Shown: positions 9,695 to 19,473 of the stretch, one piece after another
How the letters are laid out: every line of letters starts with the position of its first letter
Position numbering within the stretch: position 1 is the first letter of the stretch
Assembly (NCBI GenBank): GCA_019359245.1
Contig: JAHHHR010000011.1
Coordinates: 1-64,000, forward strand
Reading direction: 5' to 3'
DNA from: Nostoc desertorum CM1-VF14
Lineage (GTDB): Bacteria > Cyanobacteriota > Cyanobacteriia > Cyanobacteriales > Nostocaceae
DNA length: 64,000 bases
Made by a program: the position numbers and the translations under genes
Notes under the pieces: model-generated
Seen by the model: only the letters and a program-made list of their open reading frames with translations
What the model was told of the DNA's origin: nothing
Database searches by the model: none

Positions 9695-10759
9695 ATGAAT
9701 CCGTCATTACCCTCATCAACAGCAATTAATCGCCTTAATCGCCGCAATTTTATTCAATACTGTTCTATCTGGATTGGTAGTAGCTTCATTGCTGGTTGTA
9801 CTAACAGCAACCAACCGTCAATTAGCAATTCTCGGTTGGATAAAGTTACATTTGGCACGAACTGGATAGCACAAGCAGAACACGGCGGATTTTACCAGGC
9901 GATTGCCACGGGTATCTACAAAGACTACGGTTTAGATGTAACTATCAAAATGGGTGGCCCGCAGGTTGCCAGTGGTACTCAATTGTTGATGGGGGGTGCG
10001 GTAGATTTCTTCATGGGTTATGGCATAGATGCCGTGAATGCCATAGCACAAGGCATTCCCAAAATCACAGTCGCAGCAATTTTTCAGAAAGATCCCTGGT
10101 GTCTTATTGCACATCCCAACCCAGGAATTAAAACCCTTGCCGACCTCAAAGGCAAACCAATTTATGTCTCTGCTTCTGCTAATATTACCTATTGGCCTTT
10201 ACTCGAAGCTAAGTATGGTTTTACCGAAGATCAAAAGCGCCCTTACAACTTTAATCCTGCTCCTTTTCTGATTGACAAAAACTCAGCCCAGCAAGGTTAT
10301 ATTACGTCTGAACCCTTTGCTATTCAGAAGCAAGGTGGTTTTCAGCCAGTAGTATTTTTATTAGCAGATTATGGTTATCAACCCTATGCAACCACTATTG
10401 AAACAAAAAAAGAACTAGTAGAAAAAAATCCTGAATTAGTGCAGCGATTTGTTGATGCCTCAATTAAAGGTTGGTATAGCTACCTGGAAAATCCCCAACC
10501 AGGGAATCAATTAATTAAAAAAGATAATCCAGAAATGACGGATGAGCAACTTGTTTATAGTATTCAAAAGATAAAAGAATATGGAATTATCCTTTCTGAT
10601 GCCGCAGAAAAGCAAGGTATTGGGACGATGAGTGATCAAAAGTGGACATCACTCTTTGAGAGCATGGTTGATACTAAAATTTCTAAATCCAACGTTAATT
10701 ACAAGGAAGCATACACCTTGCAATTTGTGAATAAAGGGGTAGACTATTACAAGAAGTAG
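9695..10759 (+). CDS. ABC transporter substrate-binding lipoprotein, NMT1/THI5-like
   Basis: Lipobox-like FIAGC; VTFGTNWIAQAEHGGFYQAIATGIYKDYGLDVTIKMGGPQ. Confidence 0.9.
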   Translation: MNPSLPSSTAINRLNRRNFIQYCSIWIGSSFIAGCTNSNQPSISNSRLDKVTFGTNWIAQAEHGGFYQAIATGIYKDYGLDVTIKMGGPQVASGTQLLMGGAVDFFMGYGIDAVNAIAQGIPKITVAAIFQKDPWCLIAHPNPGIKTLADLKGKPIYVSASANITYWPLLEAKYGFTEDQKRPYNFNPAPFLIDKNSAQQGYITSEPFAIQKQGGFQPVVFLLADYGYQPYATTIETKKELVEKNPELVQRFVDASIKGWYSYLENPQPGNQLIKKDNPEMTDEQLVYSIQKIKEYGIILSDAAEKQGIGTMSDQKWTSLFESMVDTKISKSNVNYKEAYTLQFVNKGVDYYKK

Positions 10760-10793
10760 GCCGCTTGCTATTCTCCAGATTTTTAGCTATTTC

Positions 10794-12851
10794 TCAAAGT
10801 GGAGTATCTAATTCAGTCTCAACATCTGAGTTGATTTCCACTTCAACACTCTCAACAGCTTGGCGCAATGCTAAAAAAGCCTCCTTTAAGGGTTGACTAA
10901 CTGCACTGTCTGGTTCTGCAAGCACAAGCTTTTGATACTCCTCCACAAACTGCATCCGTAAACGATGAAACAAGTGCAAAAAATGCCGTAAAAAACCAAG
11001 ACAATCAAGTACTACAATCTCTATACCTCCTGTCTTTTCATAGAGATTAGCAGCATAGTCTTCTACATCTTTATCCATAGTTTCAGTAGTTATAAATATG
11101 TAATTATCAATTTTATATCCAGTTTGTTCTACTCTTCGTGTAATTTTTTGAAGAGCATTATTGATGTCATTTATAGTAATACGTTTCATTTTCATCTCGT
11201 AGCTGGTTACTAAATTGCTACCATTTATGAGTCTGATTTCAATATCACCTAAAGAACCAGTTTGTTTATCAGCCGCATTGTGACTTTCAAGCGGTAAACA
11301 TCGTTCTCCTAAATTTTCTGAGGCTGATTGATAAGCAGCAGCTACAATAAGCACTGGCAAACGACTTGCTCTCGGACAATCCAAATGCTGTTTAATAAGT
11401 TTTACAATTGCTTCAGCAGAAAGAGGAATTGCCTGAGCATCAAGAGTGTTTAAATTAGCAATAAGACTTTGAATTCGTTGATTTTTCTCTTTTTTGATAA
11501 TCAAAAGCCATTTTATAGTTTCTACAATAAGGTCTTTTGTTGCTACACGCTCTGTATAAACATCATCAAATAGCTGAATAACAGTCTGGTATAATATTGC
11601 AGGTTTTCCTATTAACTTAGCGTCTAAAGTTAAAGGTATTGCTTTAGTACGAAGTGCAGGTGTTAAAAAAGCAGTTGTTGGGTTGCATACATCTTGTAAG
11701 TTACGTTCATTAATAAAAAATGCTATATATGATTCATCATAAAAACGACCAGAGTAAGAATCTTTTGTGCCGATTTCAGTAAATGGCTTACGAATATCTA
11801 GATGGGGTTGATGAACTTTCGCTAACAAGCAAGCTAATAGAAGCCTTATGCCAGACTTATTTTGAGGATGTCTACACACAAATTCGACTCTATCAACAAT
11901 TTCTGGAGCAATCATCATTGAATCGCCCGTTCTAATGTATTCGGATGCTCTATCAAAAGCTGAGTTAAGAATCTCTGGAGGCGTTGACATAATAGCTGTT
12001 TTAGACTTTTTGGACTTACTTTGAGATATTATTTGTACAGGTTGATATTCTAAGTCATAGTTTGTCCATAGGACTTCTGTACGTAACTTTTTGACAGAGT
12101 GACAGTACTTTGACGGTGCTGGAATACGTCGCCAGTCACCATATAGTTCCTCCATTAGGGTACAGTCGTATCCTGAGATAGCAACTTTAGCATTGACATT
12201 GTGAAGGACATAAGCTAATTTATGATGTTCTTCATCTGTCATCTCATACCCATAAGCATTACTGTCGCCACGAGAATCATGTGGATAAGGAGGGTCACAG
12301 TAAAAAAGTGTTTCTTCGCTGTCATATCTTTGAATAACTTCAATTGCTGGGCAGTTTTCTATTTGAACTCGCTGAAATCTTTGAACTATTTTAGAAAGGT
12401 CATCTATACTCCCTAACCATCTTGAGACAGCCCCAGCCATACCTGCACGACTTGTCAACAAACAATGTGCCCATCTACCGGAGCTTGCTGTCTGAGCTAA
12501 TCCTGTTCTTACTTGTCTAGCTCGGACAAAAAATCGTCTAGCTCTCTCTAAATTAGATAACTCTTTTGTGGGTTGAGAAATGGCAAGTTCAAACTCACGT
12601 CTTGAGAAAGGAGTAAAAGTAATAGCTCTGATGAGTTCATTTTTCTCATCACGTAGTACACGAAAAAAGTTAACTAGTTCGCCATCAATATCATTGTAAG
12701 TTTCTACAGGTGATGGTTCTTTGTTTATCAAAACTGCTGCTGAACCTCCAAAAGGCTCACAGTAGTGAGTAGTTTTTGACAAGAGTGGTAAAAGCCAGTC
12801 AAGATGACTATATTTCCCTCCATACCAACCGAATGCTATCAGCTTACTCAT
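10794..12851 (-). CDS. DNA adenine methylase (D12/Dam class) fused to a C-terminal restriction-endonuclease-like region (SacI-family-like)
   Basis: MTase motifs CEPFGGSAAV (I) and LFYCDPPYPHD (IV); extra ~400-aa C-terminal region with LLLACLLAKVHQPHLDIRKPFTEIGTKDSYSGRFYDE...NPTTAFLTPALR; SacI-family assignment is from memory. Confidence 0.75.
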   Translation of the reverse strand: MSKLIAFGWYGGKYSHLDWLLPLLSKTTHYCEPFGGSAAVLINKEPSPVETYNDIDGELVNFFRVLRDEKNELIRAITFTPFSRREFELAISQPTKELSNLERARRFFVRARQVRTGLAQTASSGRWAHCLLTSRAGMAGAVSRWLGSIDDLSKIVQRFQRVQIENCPAIEVIQRYDSEETLFYCDPPYPHDSRGDSNAYGYEMTDEEHHKLAYVLHNVNAKVAISGYDCTLMEELYGDWRRIPAPSKYCHSVKKLRTEVLWTNYDLEYQPVQIISQSKSKKSKTAIMSTPPEILNSAFDRASEYIRTGDSMMIAPEIVDRVEFVCRHPQNKSGIRLLLACLLAKVHQPHLDIRKPFTEIGTKDSYSGRFYDESYIAFFINERNLQDVCNPTTAFLTPALRTKAIPLTLDAKLIGKPAILYQTVIQLFDDVYTERVATKDLIVETIKWLLIIKKEKNQRIQSLIANLNTLDAQAIPLSAEAIVKLIKQHLDCPRASRLPVLIVAAAYQSASENLGERCLPLESHNAADKQTGSLGDIEIRLINGSNLVTSYEMKMKRITINDINNALQKITRRVEQTGYKIDNYIFITTETMDKDVEDYAANLYEKTGGIEIVVLDCLGFLRHFLHLFHRLRMQFVEEYQKLVLAEPDSAVSQPLKEAFLALRQAVESVEVEINSDVETELDTPL

Positions 12852-13085
12852 AAGTTTGCTATTTTATATAACCCTCTACTGTAACACTAAGTTGTTCAGT
12901 TAAACTCAAATAGATACCATTTAAATTTGCATTACCAGTATTTTTAAGGAATATTTAGTTAACATCGGCTCGAAGAAATGTTATTAATACTTTGAACGAG
13001 TTTGAGTTTTAACTGATAGTTAGATTAACCATTAAAAATATTTTTCATATTATTTCATACAGTCAAGTTTTAATCTACAAAATGA

Positions 13086-13850
13086 ATGAGTCACCATCCC
13101 CTTATCACCCTAAATCAGATTAGCAAGGTATATACCAATGGCACTGTTGCTCTGCAAGACCTGAATTTAGCAATTCCAGAGTCGCAATTTGTTAGTTTAG
13201 TTGGTCCCTCCGGGTGCGGTAAAAGTACAGTTCTGCGACTGATTGCCGGATTGGGACGCACGAGTTCTGGTAGTATTGACTGGGGTATAACTCAGCAAGC
13301 AAGAAAGCTGGCTTTTGTTTTCCAAGATGCCGCACTTATGCCTTGGGCAAACGTTAAGGAGAATGTGCGCCTACCGCTAAAGTTGGCGAGAATGTCTAAA
13401 AAAGATAGCCAAGCATTGGTACAGCAGACATTAGCGCTGGTAGGATTGGAAGGTTTTGAGGAAAACTATCCCCGCCAGTTATCAGGTGGGATGAAAATGC
13501 GGGTATCAATTGCTAGAGCATTAGTTACTCAGCCAAATATTTTGTTGATGGATGAACCATTTGGCGCATTAGATGAAATTACTCGTAGTAAACTCAATGG
13601 TGATTTACTAGATTTGTGGTTTCAACAACGCTGGACGGTGGTTTTTGTTACTCACAATATTTATGAAGCAGTATACTTATCAAATCGCGTGCTAGTTATG
13701 GGGGCAAGCCCGGGAAGGATTGTAGCTGATGTAGAAATTGATGTTCCCTACCCCCGTGACGATGACTTTCGCACATCATTGCTGTACAACCAGTATTGTC
13801 GGCAGGTTTCTCAGCATCTAGCCCAAGCTATGAGCTTTGCGCCAATTTAA
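13086..13850 (+). CDS. ABC transporter ATP-binding protein (nitrate/sulfonate/thiamine-precursor type)
   Basis: Walker A GPSGCGKST, signature LSGGMKMRVSIARAL, Walker B ILLMDEPFGALDE. Confidence 0.95.
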   Translation: MSHHPLITLNQISKVYTNGTVALQDLNLAIPESQFVSLVGPSGCGKSTVLRLIAGLGRTSSGSIDWGITQQARKLAFVFQDAALMPWANVKENVRLPLKLARMSKKDSQALVQQTLALVGLEGFEENYPRQLSGGMKMRVSIARALVTQPNILLMDEPFGALDEITRSKLNGDLLDLWFQQRWTVVFVTHNIYEAVYLSNRVLVMGASPGRIVADVEIDVPYPRDDDFRTSLLYNQYCRQVSQHLAQAMSFAPI

Positions 13851-13867
13851 AATTTTTAAGTCATTAT

Positions 13868-14695
13868 ATGCTATTGATCCGTCGTACCGAATCACAAAAG
13901 ACATCAAGCAAGTTTTTTTCTGCTGAAGTTTTGGCACCGATGGTAGTTGGCATTATCGCATTATTGTTATGGGATATATTTGTGCGGATAACACATCTAC
14001 CTCCTTATATCCTCCCTGGGCCTTTATTAGTATTTAAAACTTTAATTACTGACTGGAACGAACTTTTTCCATCGCTATTAATTACATTGCAAATCACAGT
14101 AGTTGCTTTTATTGCTGCGGCTATTTCTGGTTTACTAATGGCGATTCTGTTCACCCAAAGCAAATGGATTGAACGCAGTTTTTTTCCTTATGCAGTAATT
14201 TTACAAACAACTCCGATAGTTGCGATCGCACCCTTAATCATTCTTTGGCTCAAAAATAACACTTTTGCCGCCTTAGTCGTTTGTGCCTGGATTGTCGCCT
14301 TTTTCCCCATCGTATCCAACACTACACTAGGACTCAACAGCGTTGACCGGAACTTGCTCAACCTATTTCAACTTTACAAAGCTTCTCGCTGGCAAACTCT
14401 CCTTTATCTCCGCTTACCTAGTGCCATGCCTTATTTCTTAAGCGGTTTAAAAATTAGCGGTGGTTTAGCATTAATTGGCGCAGTAGTTGCCGAATTTGTC
14501 GCGGGTACTGGTGGGGCAAAATCTGGCATTGCTTACCGAATTTTAATTTCCAGCTACAACTTACAAATTCCTCGGATGTTTGCGGCATTATTTCTCACAA
14601 CGGGGTTGGGTGTATTAATTTTTGTCAGCTTGAGCGCCTTATCTGACCTTATATTAAGTAAGTGGCATGAAAGTGCTGCCAAACAAGAAAACTAG
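13868..14695 (+). CDS. ABC transporter permease (BPD/SsuC-like)
   Basis: Hydrophobic; GGLALIGAVVAEFVAGTGGAKSGIAYRI permease loop; start MLLIRRTESQ chosen to avoid overlap with the upstream gene. Confidence 0.9.
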   Translation: MLLIRRTESQKTSSKFFSAEVLAPMVVGIIALLLWDIFVRITHLPPYILPGPLLVFKTLITDWNELFPSLLITLQITVVAFIAAAISGLLMAILFTQSKWIERSFFPYAVILQTTPIVAIAPLIILWLKNNTFAALVVCAWIVAFFPIVSNTTLGLNSVDRNLLNLFQLYKASRWQTLLYLRLPSAMPYFLSGLKISGGLALIGAVVAEFVAGTGGAKSGIAYRILISSYNLQIPRMFAALFLTTGLGVLIFVSLSALSDLILSKWHESAAKQEN

Positions 14696-14987
14696 GATTT
14701 TAAAACGCAGAGAAACGCAGAGTAATTAATTCTCTGCGAACCTTTGCACTTCCCTCAGCGTCTCTACATTCAAGATTGATTGTCCAATTTAAAGATTTAG
14801 TTTTATTGACTCAAATCCTTTCTAAAATAGAGTTTGAGAGGTGGGCATTAATGATTTAAATTGGACATTAATTATTTAATCCATATTAGAAGGGAAATTA
14901 CTACACAAGTGTGATGTCTACGACGGGCTACGCCTACGCAACGTATATATAGCAATCCTATTTGATTTCCTCTCCACCGAGAGGCTC

Positions 14988-15030
14988 AGATCCCCAACTT
15001 CTTCAATAAGTCGGGGCGGGGATCTTTTTG
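14988..15030 (+). terminator. Hairpin followed by T-tract, terminator-like repeat
   Basis: agatccccaacttcttcaataagtcggggcggggatctttttg. Confidence 0.6.
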
Positions 15031-15282
15031 TTCGTAACTCCTGCATGCATTGCTATAACAACACTAATTATTGTTTTTTGAGTGAAATAGGTTCTAAGCA
15101 ATTGCTTTATGTGTATCTAATATGATAATGTAACATACGCTTGATTTTAAAAGGATCTATGCATCATCAACAAACTTATTTTACAAAATTGAAGTAAATA
15201 AATGGTAAAAAATAGTGTATTTTAATAATACTCAAAAAACGAATAAATTTTAACATCATTTTATAAATTCTATAGGTACAGC

Positions 15283-16026
15283 ATGGTTTTTCGGCGCTGC
15301 TTCGTTGCATCTGGCTTGATAGCTTTCTTGGCATTTGGCTGTAGTGGTGGGGCAAACTCATCAACGGAAAAGACTACAAAAGTTGTGCAAGAAACTAATG
15401 TAACCCAGCTTTTCATAGAAGCGAAGGTTACCCAGAAAGCAGAAGATTTCTTTCATCAAGGTAATAATTTATTAGATGGACAGCGTTATGAAGATGCAAT
15501 AAAAGCATACGACAAAGCGATCGCCATCAAAGCTGAGAGTCCTGAAGCTTGGATTAACCGTGGTATAGCCTTAACATCGTTGCAACGCAACAAAGATGCG
15601 ATCGCATCCTACAACAAAGCGATCGCCATTAAACCCGACAAATATGAAGCTTGGTATAATCGTGGCATAGCCTTAACGTCGTTGCAACGCTACAAAGACG
15701 CTATTGGATCTTACGACAAAGCGATCGCTATTCAACCCGACAAGTATGAAGCCTTAATTAATCGAGGCATTGCTCTGACAAAACTACACCGCTACCAAGA
15801 TGCGATCGCGTCTTATAATAAAGCGATCGCTATCAAGAAAGATTTACATCAAGCATATTACAACAAAGCTTGCTCTTATGCTTTACAAAGCAATCTCAAA
15901 TTAGCAATTGAGAATTTAAACAAAGCAATCCAGCAGGTTCCTGATAAATACAAGAAATTAGCACAAACTGATCCAGACTTTAGCAAAATACGTAATGAAA
16001 AACAGTTTCAGACATTACTTCAATAG
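15283..16026 (+). CDS. TPR-repeat lipoprotein
   Basis: Signal/lipobox MVFRRCFVASGLIAFLAFGC; repeated YDKAIAIKPDKYEAWYNRGIALTSLQRYKDAI. Confidence 0.88.
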   Translation: MVFRRCFVASGLIAFLAFGCSGGANSSTEKTTKVVQETNVTQLFIEAKVTQKAEDFFHQGNNLLDGQRYEDAIKAYDKAIAIKAESPEAWINRGIALTSLQRNKDAIASYNKAIAIKPDKYEAWYNRGIALTSLQRYKDAIGSYDKAIAIQPDKYEALINRGIALTKLHRYQDAIASYNKAIAIKKDLHQAYYNKACSYALQSNLKLAIENLNKAIQQVPDKYKKLAQTDPDFSKIRNEKQFQTLLQ

Positions 16027-16106
16027 TATTCTTTAACTAGAACTCAGTGTAAAATAGAAACTTGATGTAGCAATAATTTTTTCTCTTAAGCGGTTTACGA
16101 TTAGAC

Positions 16107-16991
16107 ATGAAAAAATTGTTAATCACCGGAGCGAGCGGTTTTTTGGGATGGCATCTTTGCCAGCTTGCAAAACAAGAATGGGAAGTTTATGGCACTTATT
16201 TTTCCCATTCTTTAGAGATTCCGGGCATCAAAATGCTAAAAGTGAACTTAACAGATTTTCAGGAATTGCAGCGTATATTTAGTGATGTCAAACTAACAGC
16301 AGTCATTCATACTGCTGCACTGTCACAACCAAATTTTTGTCAAACCCATCCCGAAGAATCGCACGCAATTAACGTCACAGCATCCTGCAATATTGCCGGA
16401 CTGTGTGCAGATAATTCTATTCCTTGTGCTTTTACCTCAACTGACTTAGTTTTTGATGGCTTAAATGCTCCCTATCGAGAAACAGATTCTGTGTGTCCTG
16501 TCAATCTTTACGGTGAACAAAAAGTCATGGCAGAAGTAGGTATGCTGGAAAGACATCCTATGACCGCAGTGTGTCGGATGCCGTTAATGTTTGGCGCAGC
16601 AACACCCACAGCTAAAACCTTTATTCAGCCATTTATTCAAACTTTACAAGCAGAAAAAGAACTAAATTTATTTATAGATGAATTTCGCACCCCAGTGAGT
16701 GGGACAACTGCCGCCAAAGGACTTTTATTAGCATTGGAAAAAGTTAACGGCATTATTCACTTAGGTGGAAAAGAGCGGATTTCGCGTTATAATTTTGGAC
16801 GAATATTAGTGGAAGTGCTTCAACTCCCCGCTACCGGTCTTAAATCTTGCCGACAACAAGATGTGAAAATGGCAGCACCTAGACCAGCAGATGTTTCTTT
16901 GGATAGTTCTAAAGCTTTTGCATTGGGTTATCAGCCTTTATCTGTAAAGGAAGAATTAGAAGAGTTAGAAGTTTTAATTCCTAACTCCTAA
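16107..16991 (+). CDS. NAD-dependent epimerase / dTDP-4-dehydrorhamnose reductase-like SDR
   Basis: LLITGASGFLGWHL Rossmann motif, STDLVFDG, YGEQK. Confidence 0.85.
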   Translation: MKKLLITGASGFLGWHLCQLAKQEWEVYGTYFSHSLEIPGIKMLKVNLTDFQELQRIFSDVKLTAVIHTAALSQPNFCQTHPEESHAINVTASCNIAGLCADNSIPCAFTSTDLVFDGLNAPYRETDSVCPVNLYGEQKVMAEVGMLERHPMTAVCRMPLMFGAATPTAKTFIQPFIQTLQAEKELNLFIDEFRTPVSGTTAAKGLLLALEKVNGIIHLGGKERISRYNFGRILVEVLQLPATGLKSCRQQDVKMAAPRPADVSLDSSKAFALGYQPLSVKEELEELEVLIPNS

Positions 16992-17289
16992 TATCATATC
17001 CGCCAAATTACCCATAATAAAAGAACCCCACCCCCAACCTCTCCCGCTTTCAAACGTAGGGTGGTTTCATACAACCAACTCTGTGTCCGGGAGCATCATA
17101 AATTATTTTTAAACCGCAGAGGTGCAGAGAACGCTGAGAAAAAACAATCTTATTTTACGAGTCACCTTGAAAGTCCTAATAGAAATCCTAGCCATTTTTC
17201 TAGGATGAGTTCTCCCCATTTTTCCGATGTCATCTTGGTTGGTAAAACGGCAAGATATGAACATCTAAGAACGTTTTCACAAAAATCTT

Positions 17290-18201
17290 ATGTCTTCATT
17301 ACTAGCTTTATCCAACAGTTTAGCTGATACCGTAGAACAAGCTGGAAGCAGTGTGGTTGCAGTTAATGCGGGTACTCGTGTTTCCCCAAGCGGCATTCAC
17401 TGGCGCAATGGAATTATTGTTACTTCTGATGAGTCCCTCCAGCGCTACGACGATATTACCATCACTCTATCAAGTGGTAACACTGCACCAGTAACACTCA
17501 TCGGTCATGACTCTAGCACTGATATCGCTGTTTTTAAACTAGAAAATCTAGAAATACCTGTGGCAAAACTTGGCGATGCCAAGACACTCAAAGTTGGTCA
17601 TCTGGTACTAGGGTTAGCAAGAGGTAGCGAAGGTGACTTAAGGGCGGCGATGGGTGCGGTTAGCGTGGTTAGCGGTGCTTGGCGGAGTATGAGTGGCGGA
17701 AATATTGACCAATTCATCCGCCCAGATATCACCCTTTACTCTGGTTTTGCAGGCGGGCCGTTGGTAGATGCTGCTGGTTTTGTGGTAGGCATGAATACAT
17801 CGGGACGGCGTGGTACTGCTCTGACTATTCCTACTGCTACAGTCGATCGCGTGGTTGACCAATTAGTAGCAAAAGGACACATTTCAAAAGGCTACTTAGG
17901 TGTGGGAATGCAACCTGTACGTTTACCAAAAAACCTGAAAACTGCTCTCAATTTAACTTCTGCAACTGGGGTAATTGTCGTTAATGTTGAGCCTTCCGGG
18001 CCAGCTGACAATGCAGGTGTGCTGCTTGGCGATGTTTTGGTAACGTTCGATGGCGTAACTGTGGGCGATACAGGTGATGTACTGGCGCTGCTTAATGATA
18101 GCGATCGCATTGGTAAAACTGTCAACGTGCAAGTTGTCCGGGGTGGAGTGTTGGTTGAGTTAGCGATCGCAATTGGCGAACGACCTACCAAGGAGGAATA
18201 A
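17290..18201 (+). CDS. HtrA/Deg-like protein with PDZ domain, lacking catalytic His and Ser
   Basis: Aligns to the neighbouring HtrA: GIIVTSDESL vs GLIITNAHVA; YSGFAGGPL vs YPGNSGGPL; C-terminal PDZ GYLGVGMQPV...GPADNAGVLLGDVLVTFDG. Confidence 0.88.
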   Translation: MSSLLALSNSLADTVEQAGSSVVAVNAGTRVSPSGIHWRNGIIVTSDESLQRYDDITITLSSGNTAPVTLIGHDSSTDIAVFKLENLEIPVAKLGDAKTLKVGHLVLGLARGSEGDLRAAMGAVSVVSGAWRSMSGGNIDQFIRPDITLYSGFAGGPLVDAAGFVVGMNTSGRRGTALTIPTATVDRVVDQLVAKGHISKGYLGVGMQPVRLPKNLKTALNLTSATGVIVVNVEPSGPADNAGVLLGDVLVTFDGVTVGDTGDVLALLNDSDRIGKTVNVQVVRGGVLVELAIAIGERPTKEE

Positions 18202-18279
18202 TCCAATTTAGGATGAGTTTAACCAGCTGTGTCAAAATTTATCGAAATTTTCTATTCATTCGAGCTTTTGAACTCGAAG

Positions 18280-18510
18280 GTTGAGCCTCTGAACTCGGAA
18301 CTTCAACCTTTTTACTCAAACGTTGAGCCTCTGAACTCGGAACTTCAACCTTTTTACTCGAAGGTTGAGTCTCTGAACTAGAAACTTTGACCTTTTTACT
18401 CGAACGTTGAGCCTCTGAACTAGAAACTTCGACCTTTTTACTCAAACGTTGAGCCTCCTAACTCGGAACTTCCACCTTTTTGCTCGAACGTTGAGCCTCT
18501 GAACTCGGAA
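18280..18510. repeat. 42-bp tandem repeat, six copies (gttgagcctctgaactcggaacttcaacctttttactcgaac)
   Basis: gttgag starts at 18280, 18322, 18364, 18406, 18448, 18490; exact 42-bp period with point divergence, last copy partial. Confidence 0.95.
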
Positions 18511-18636
18511 TTGTCAGAATTTGCTTTCCAAAGTTGGGTTGACTGATATCTTGCAGCATTCTCAATTATTCCAACCCGACTAAAAACTCTTGTCAGCCCA
18601 CTGATTCTATTTTGACATAGGGAAAAATTCTATAAC

Positions 18637-19473
18637 ATGGCAAACACAACATTAACTAACATCGCTGCTGAATTGACAGAGATAGCTGCTAAACTACGCG
18701 ATTGCACTGTCAAAGTGAAAAGTGGTTCTCTGGGAGTCGGTTCTGGTGTAATTTGGCAATCTGACGGACTAATTATTACTAATGCCCATGTCGCAACCAG
18801 CAACCGCGCAACTGTGGAATTGGCAGACGGAAGGGTATTTGATGCGGTGCGTACACAATTTGATCCACAGCAGGATTTAGCAGCCCTGAAAATTGTTGCC
18901 ACTAATTTAACTGCTGCAACCATTGGCAATTCTGAGGCGCTACGAGTGGGTGAATTAGTTTTGGCGGTGGGTAATCCGTTTGCTGAGAGTGGTGCTGTGA
19001 CAACTGGAATTATTTATGCAAATAATCCACGGGCTGTTATGGCTGATTTGCAATTGTATCCTGGAAATTCTGGGGGACCACTTGCCGACTGTCTCGGTCG
19101 AGTTGTGGGAATTAATACGATGATTGTTAATGGTTTGGCTGTGGCAGTTCCTAGCAACACCGTTGAGCGTTTTTTACAGGGAAATACTCGTCCGCAACTG
19201 GGAGTTACACTGCAACCTGTGCTTTTAAGTAGGCGTAGCTTGGGTTTATTGGTGTTGTCAATCCTACCTAACAGTGCGGCGGAAACTGCTGGTGTACAAA
19301 TCGGTGATGTTTTAATTGGAGTTTCGGGGCGATTATTCACTAGCATGAATGATTTAACTAAATATCTCCATGACAGTAAAGGATCTGTACCGCTACAACT
19401 CCTACGCGGTGGGCAGCAATTCGTGATTTACGTTGAGGTGCAGTCTGATAAAACTGCTGTGGAGGCGACATGA
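18637..19473 (+). CDS. HtrA/Deg-family serine protease with PDZ domain (intact triad)
   Basis: TNAHV (His), DPQQDLAALK (Asp), PGNSGGPL (Ser), PDZ LGVTLQPV...SAAETAGVQIGDVLIGVSG. Confidence 0.92.
   Translation: MANTTLTNIAAELTEIAAKLRDCTVKVKSGSLGVGSGVIWQSDGLIITNAHVATSNRATVELADGRVFDAVRTQFDPQQDLAALKIVATNLTAATIGNSEALRVGELVLAVGNPFAESGAVTTGIIYANNPRAVMADLQLYPGNSGGPLADCLGRVVGINTMIVNGLAVAVPSNTVERFLQGNTRPQLGVTLQPVLLSRRSLGLLVLSILPNSAAETAGVQIGDVLIGVSGRLFTSMNDLTKYLHDSKGSVPLQLLRGGQQFVIYVEVQSDKTAVEAT

Noticed and set aside
10760-13085. Target-site duplication flanking the R-M fusion
   Set aside because: Only a weak shared ttgctatt was seen near both ends; insufficient to claim element boundaries.
18239-18445. 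Minus-strand 68-aa ORF (SSEAQRSSKKVEVP repeats)
   Set aside because: Artifact of a 42-bp (multiple of 3) non-coding tandem array; antisense to the htrA cluster and truncated inside the array.
18280-18510. Possible CRISPR array
   Set aside because: Copies are contiguous with no unique spacers and no cas genes nearby; it is a simple tandem repeat.
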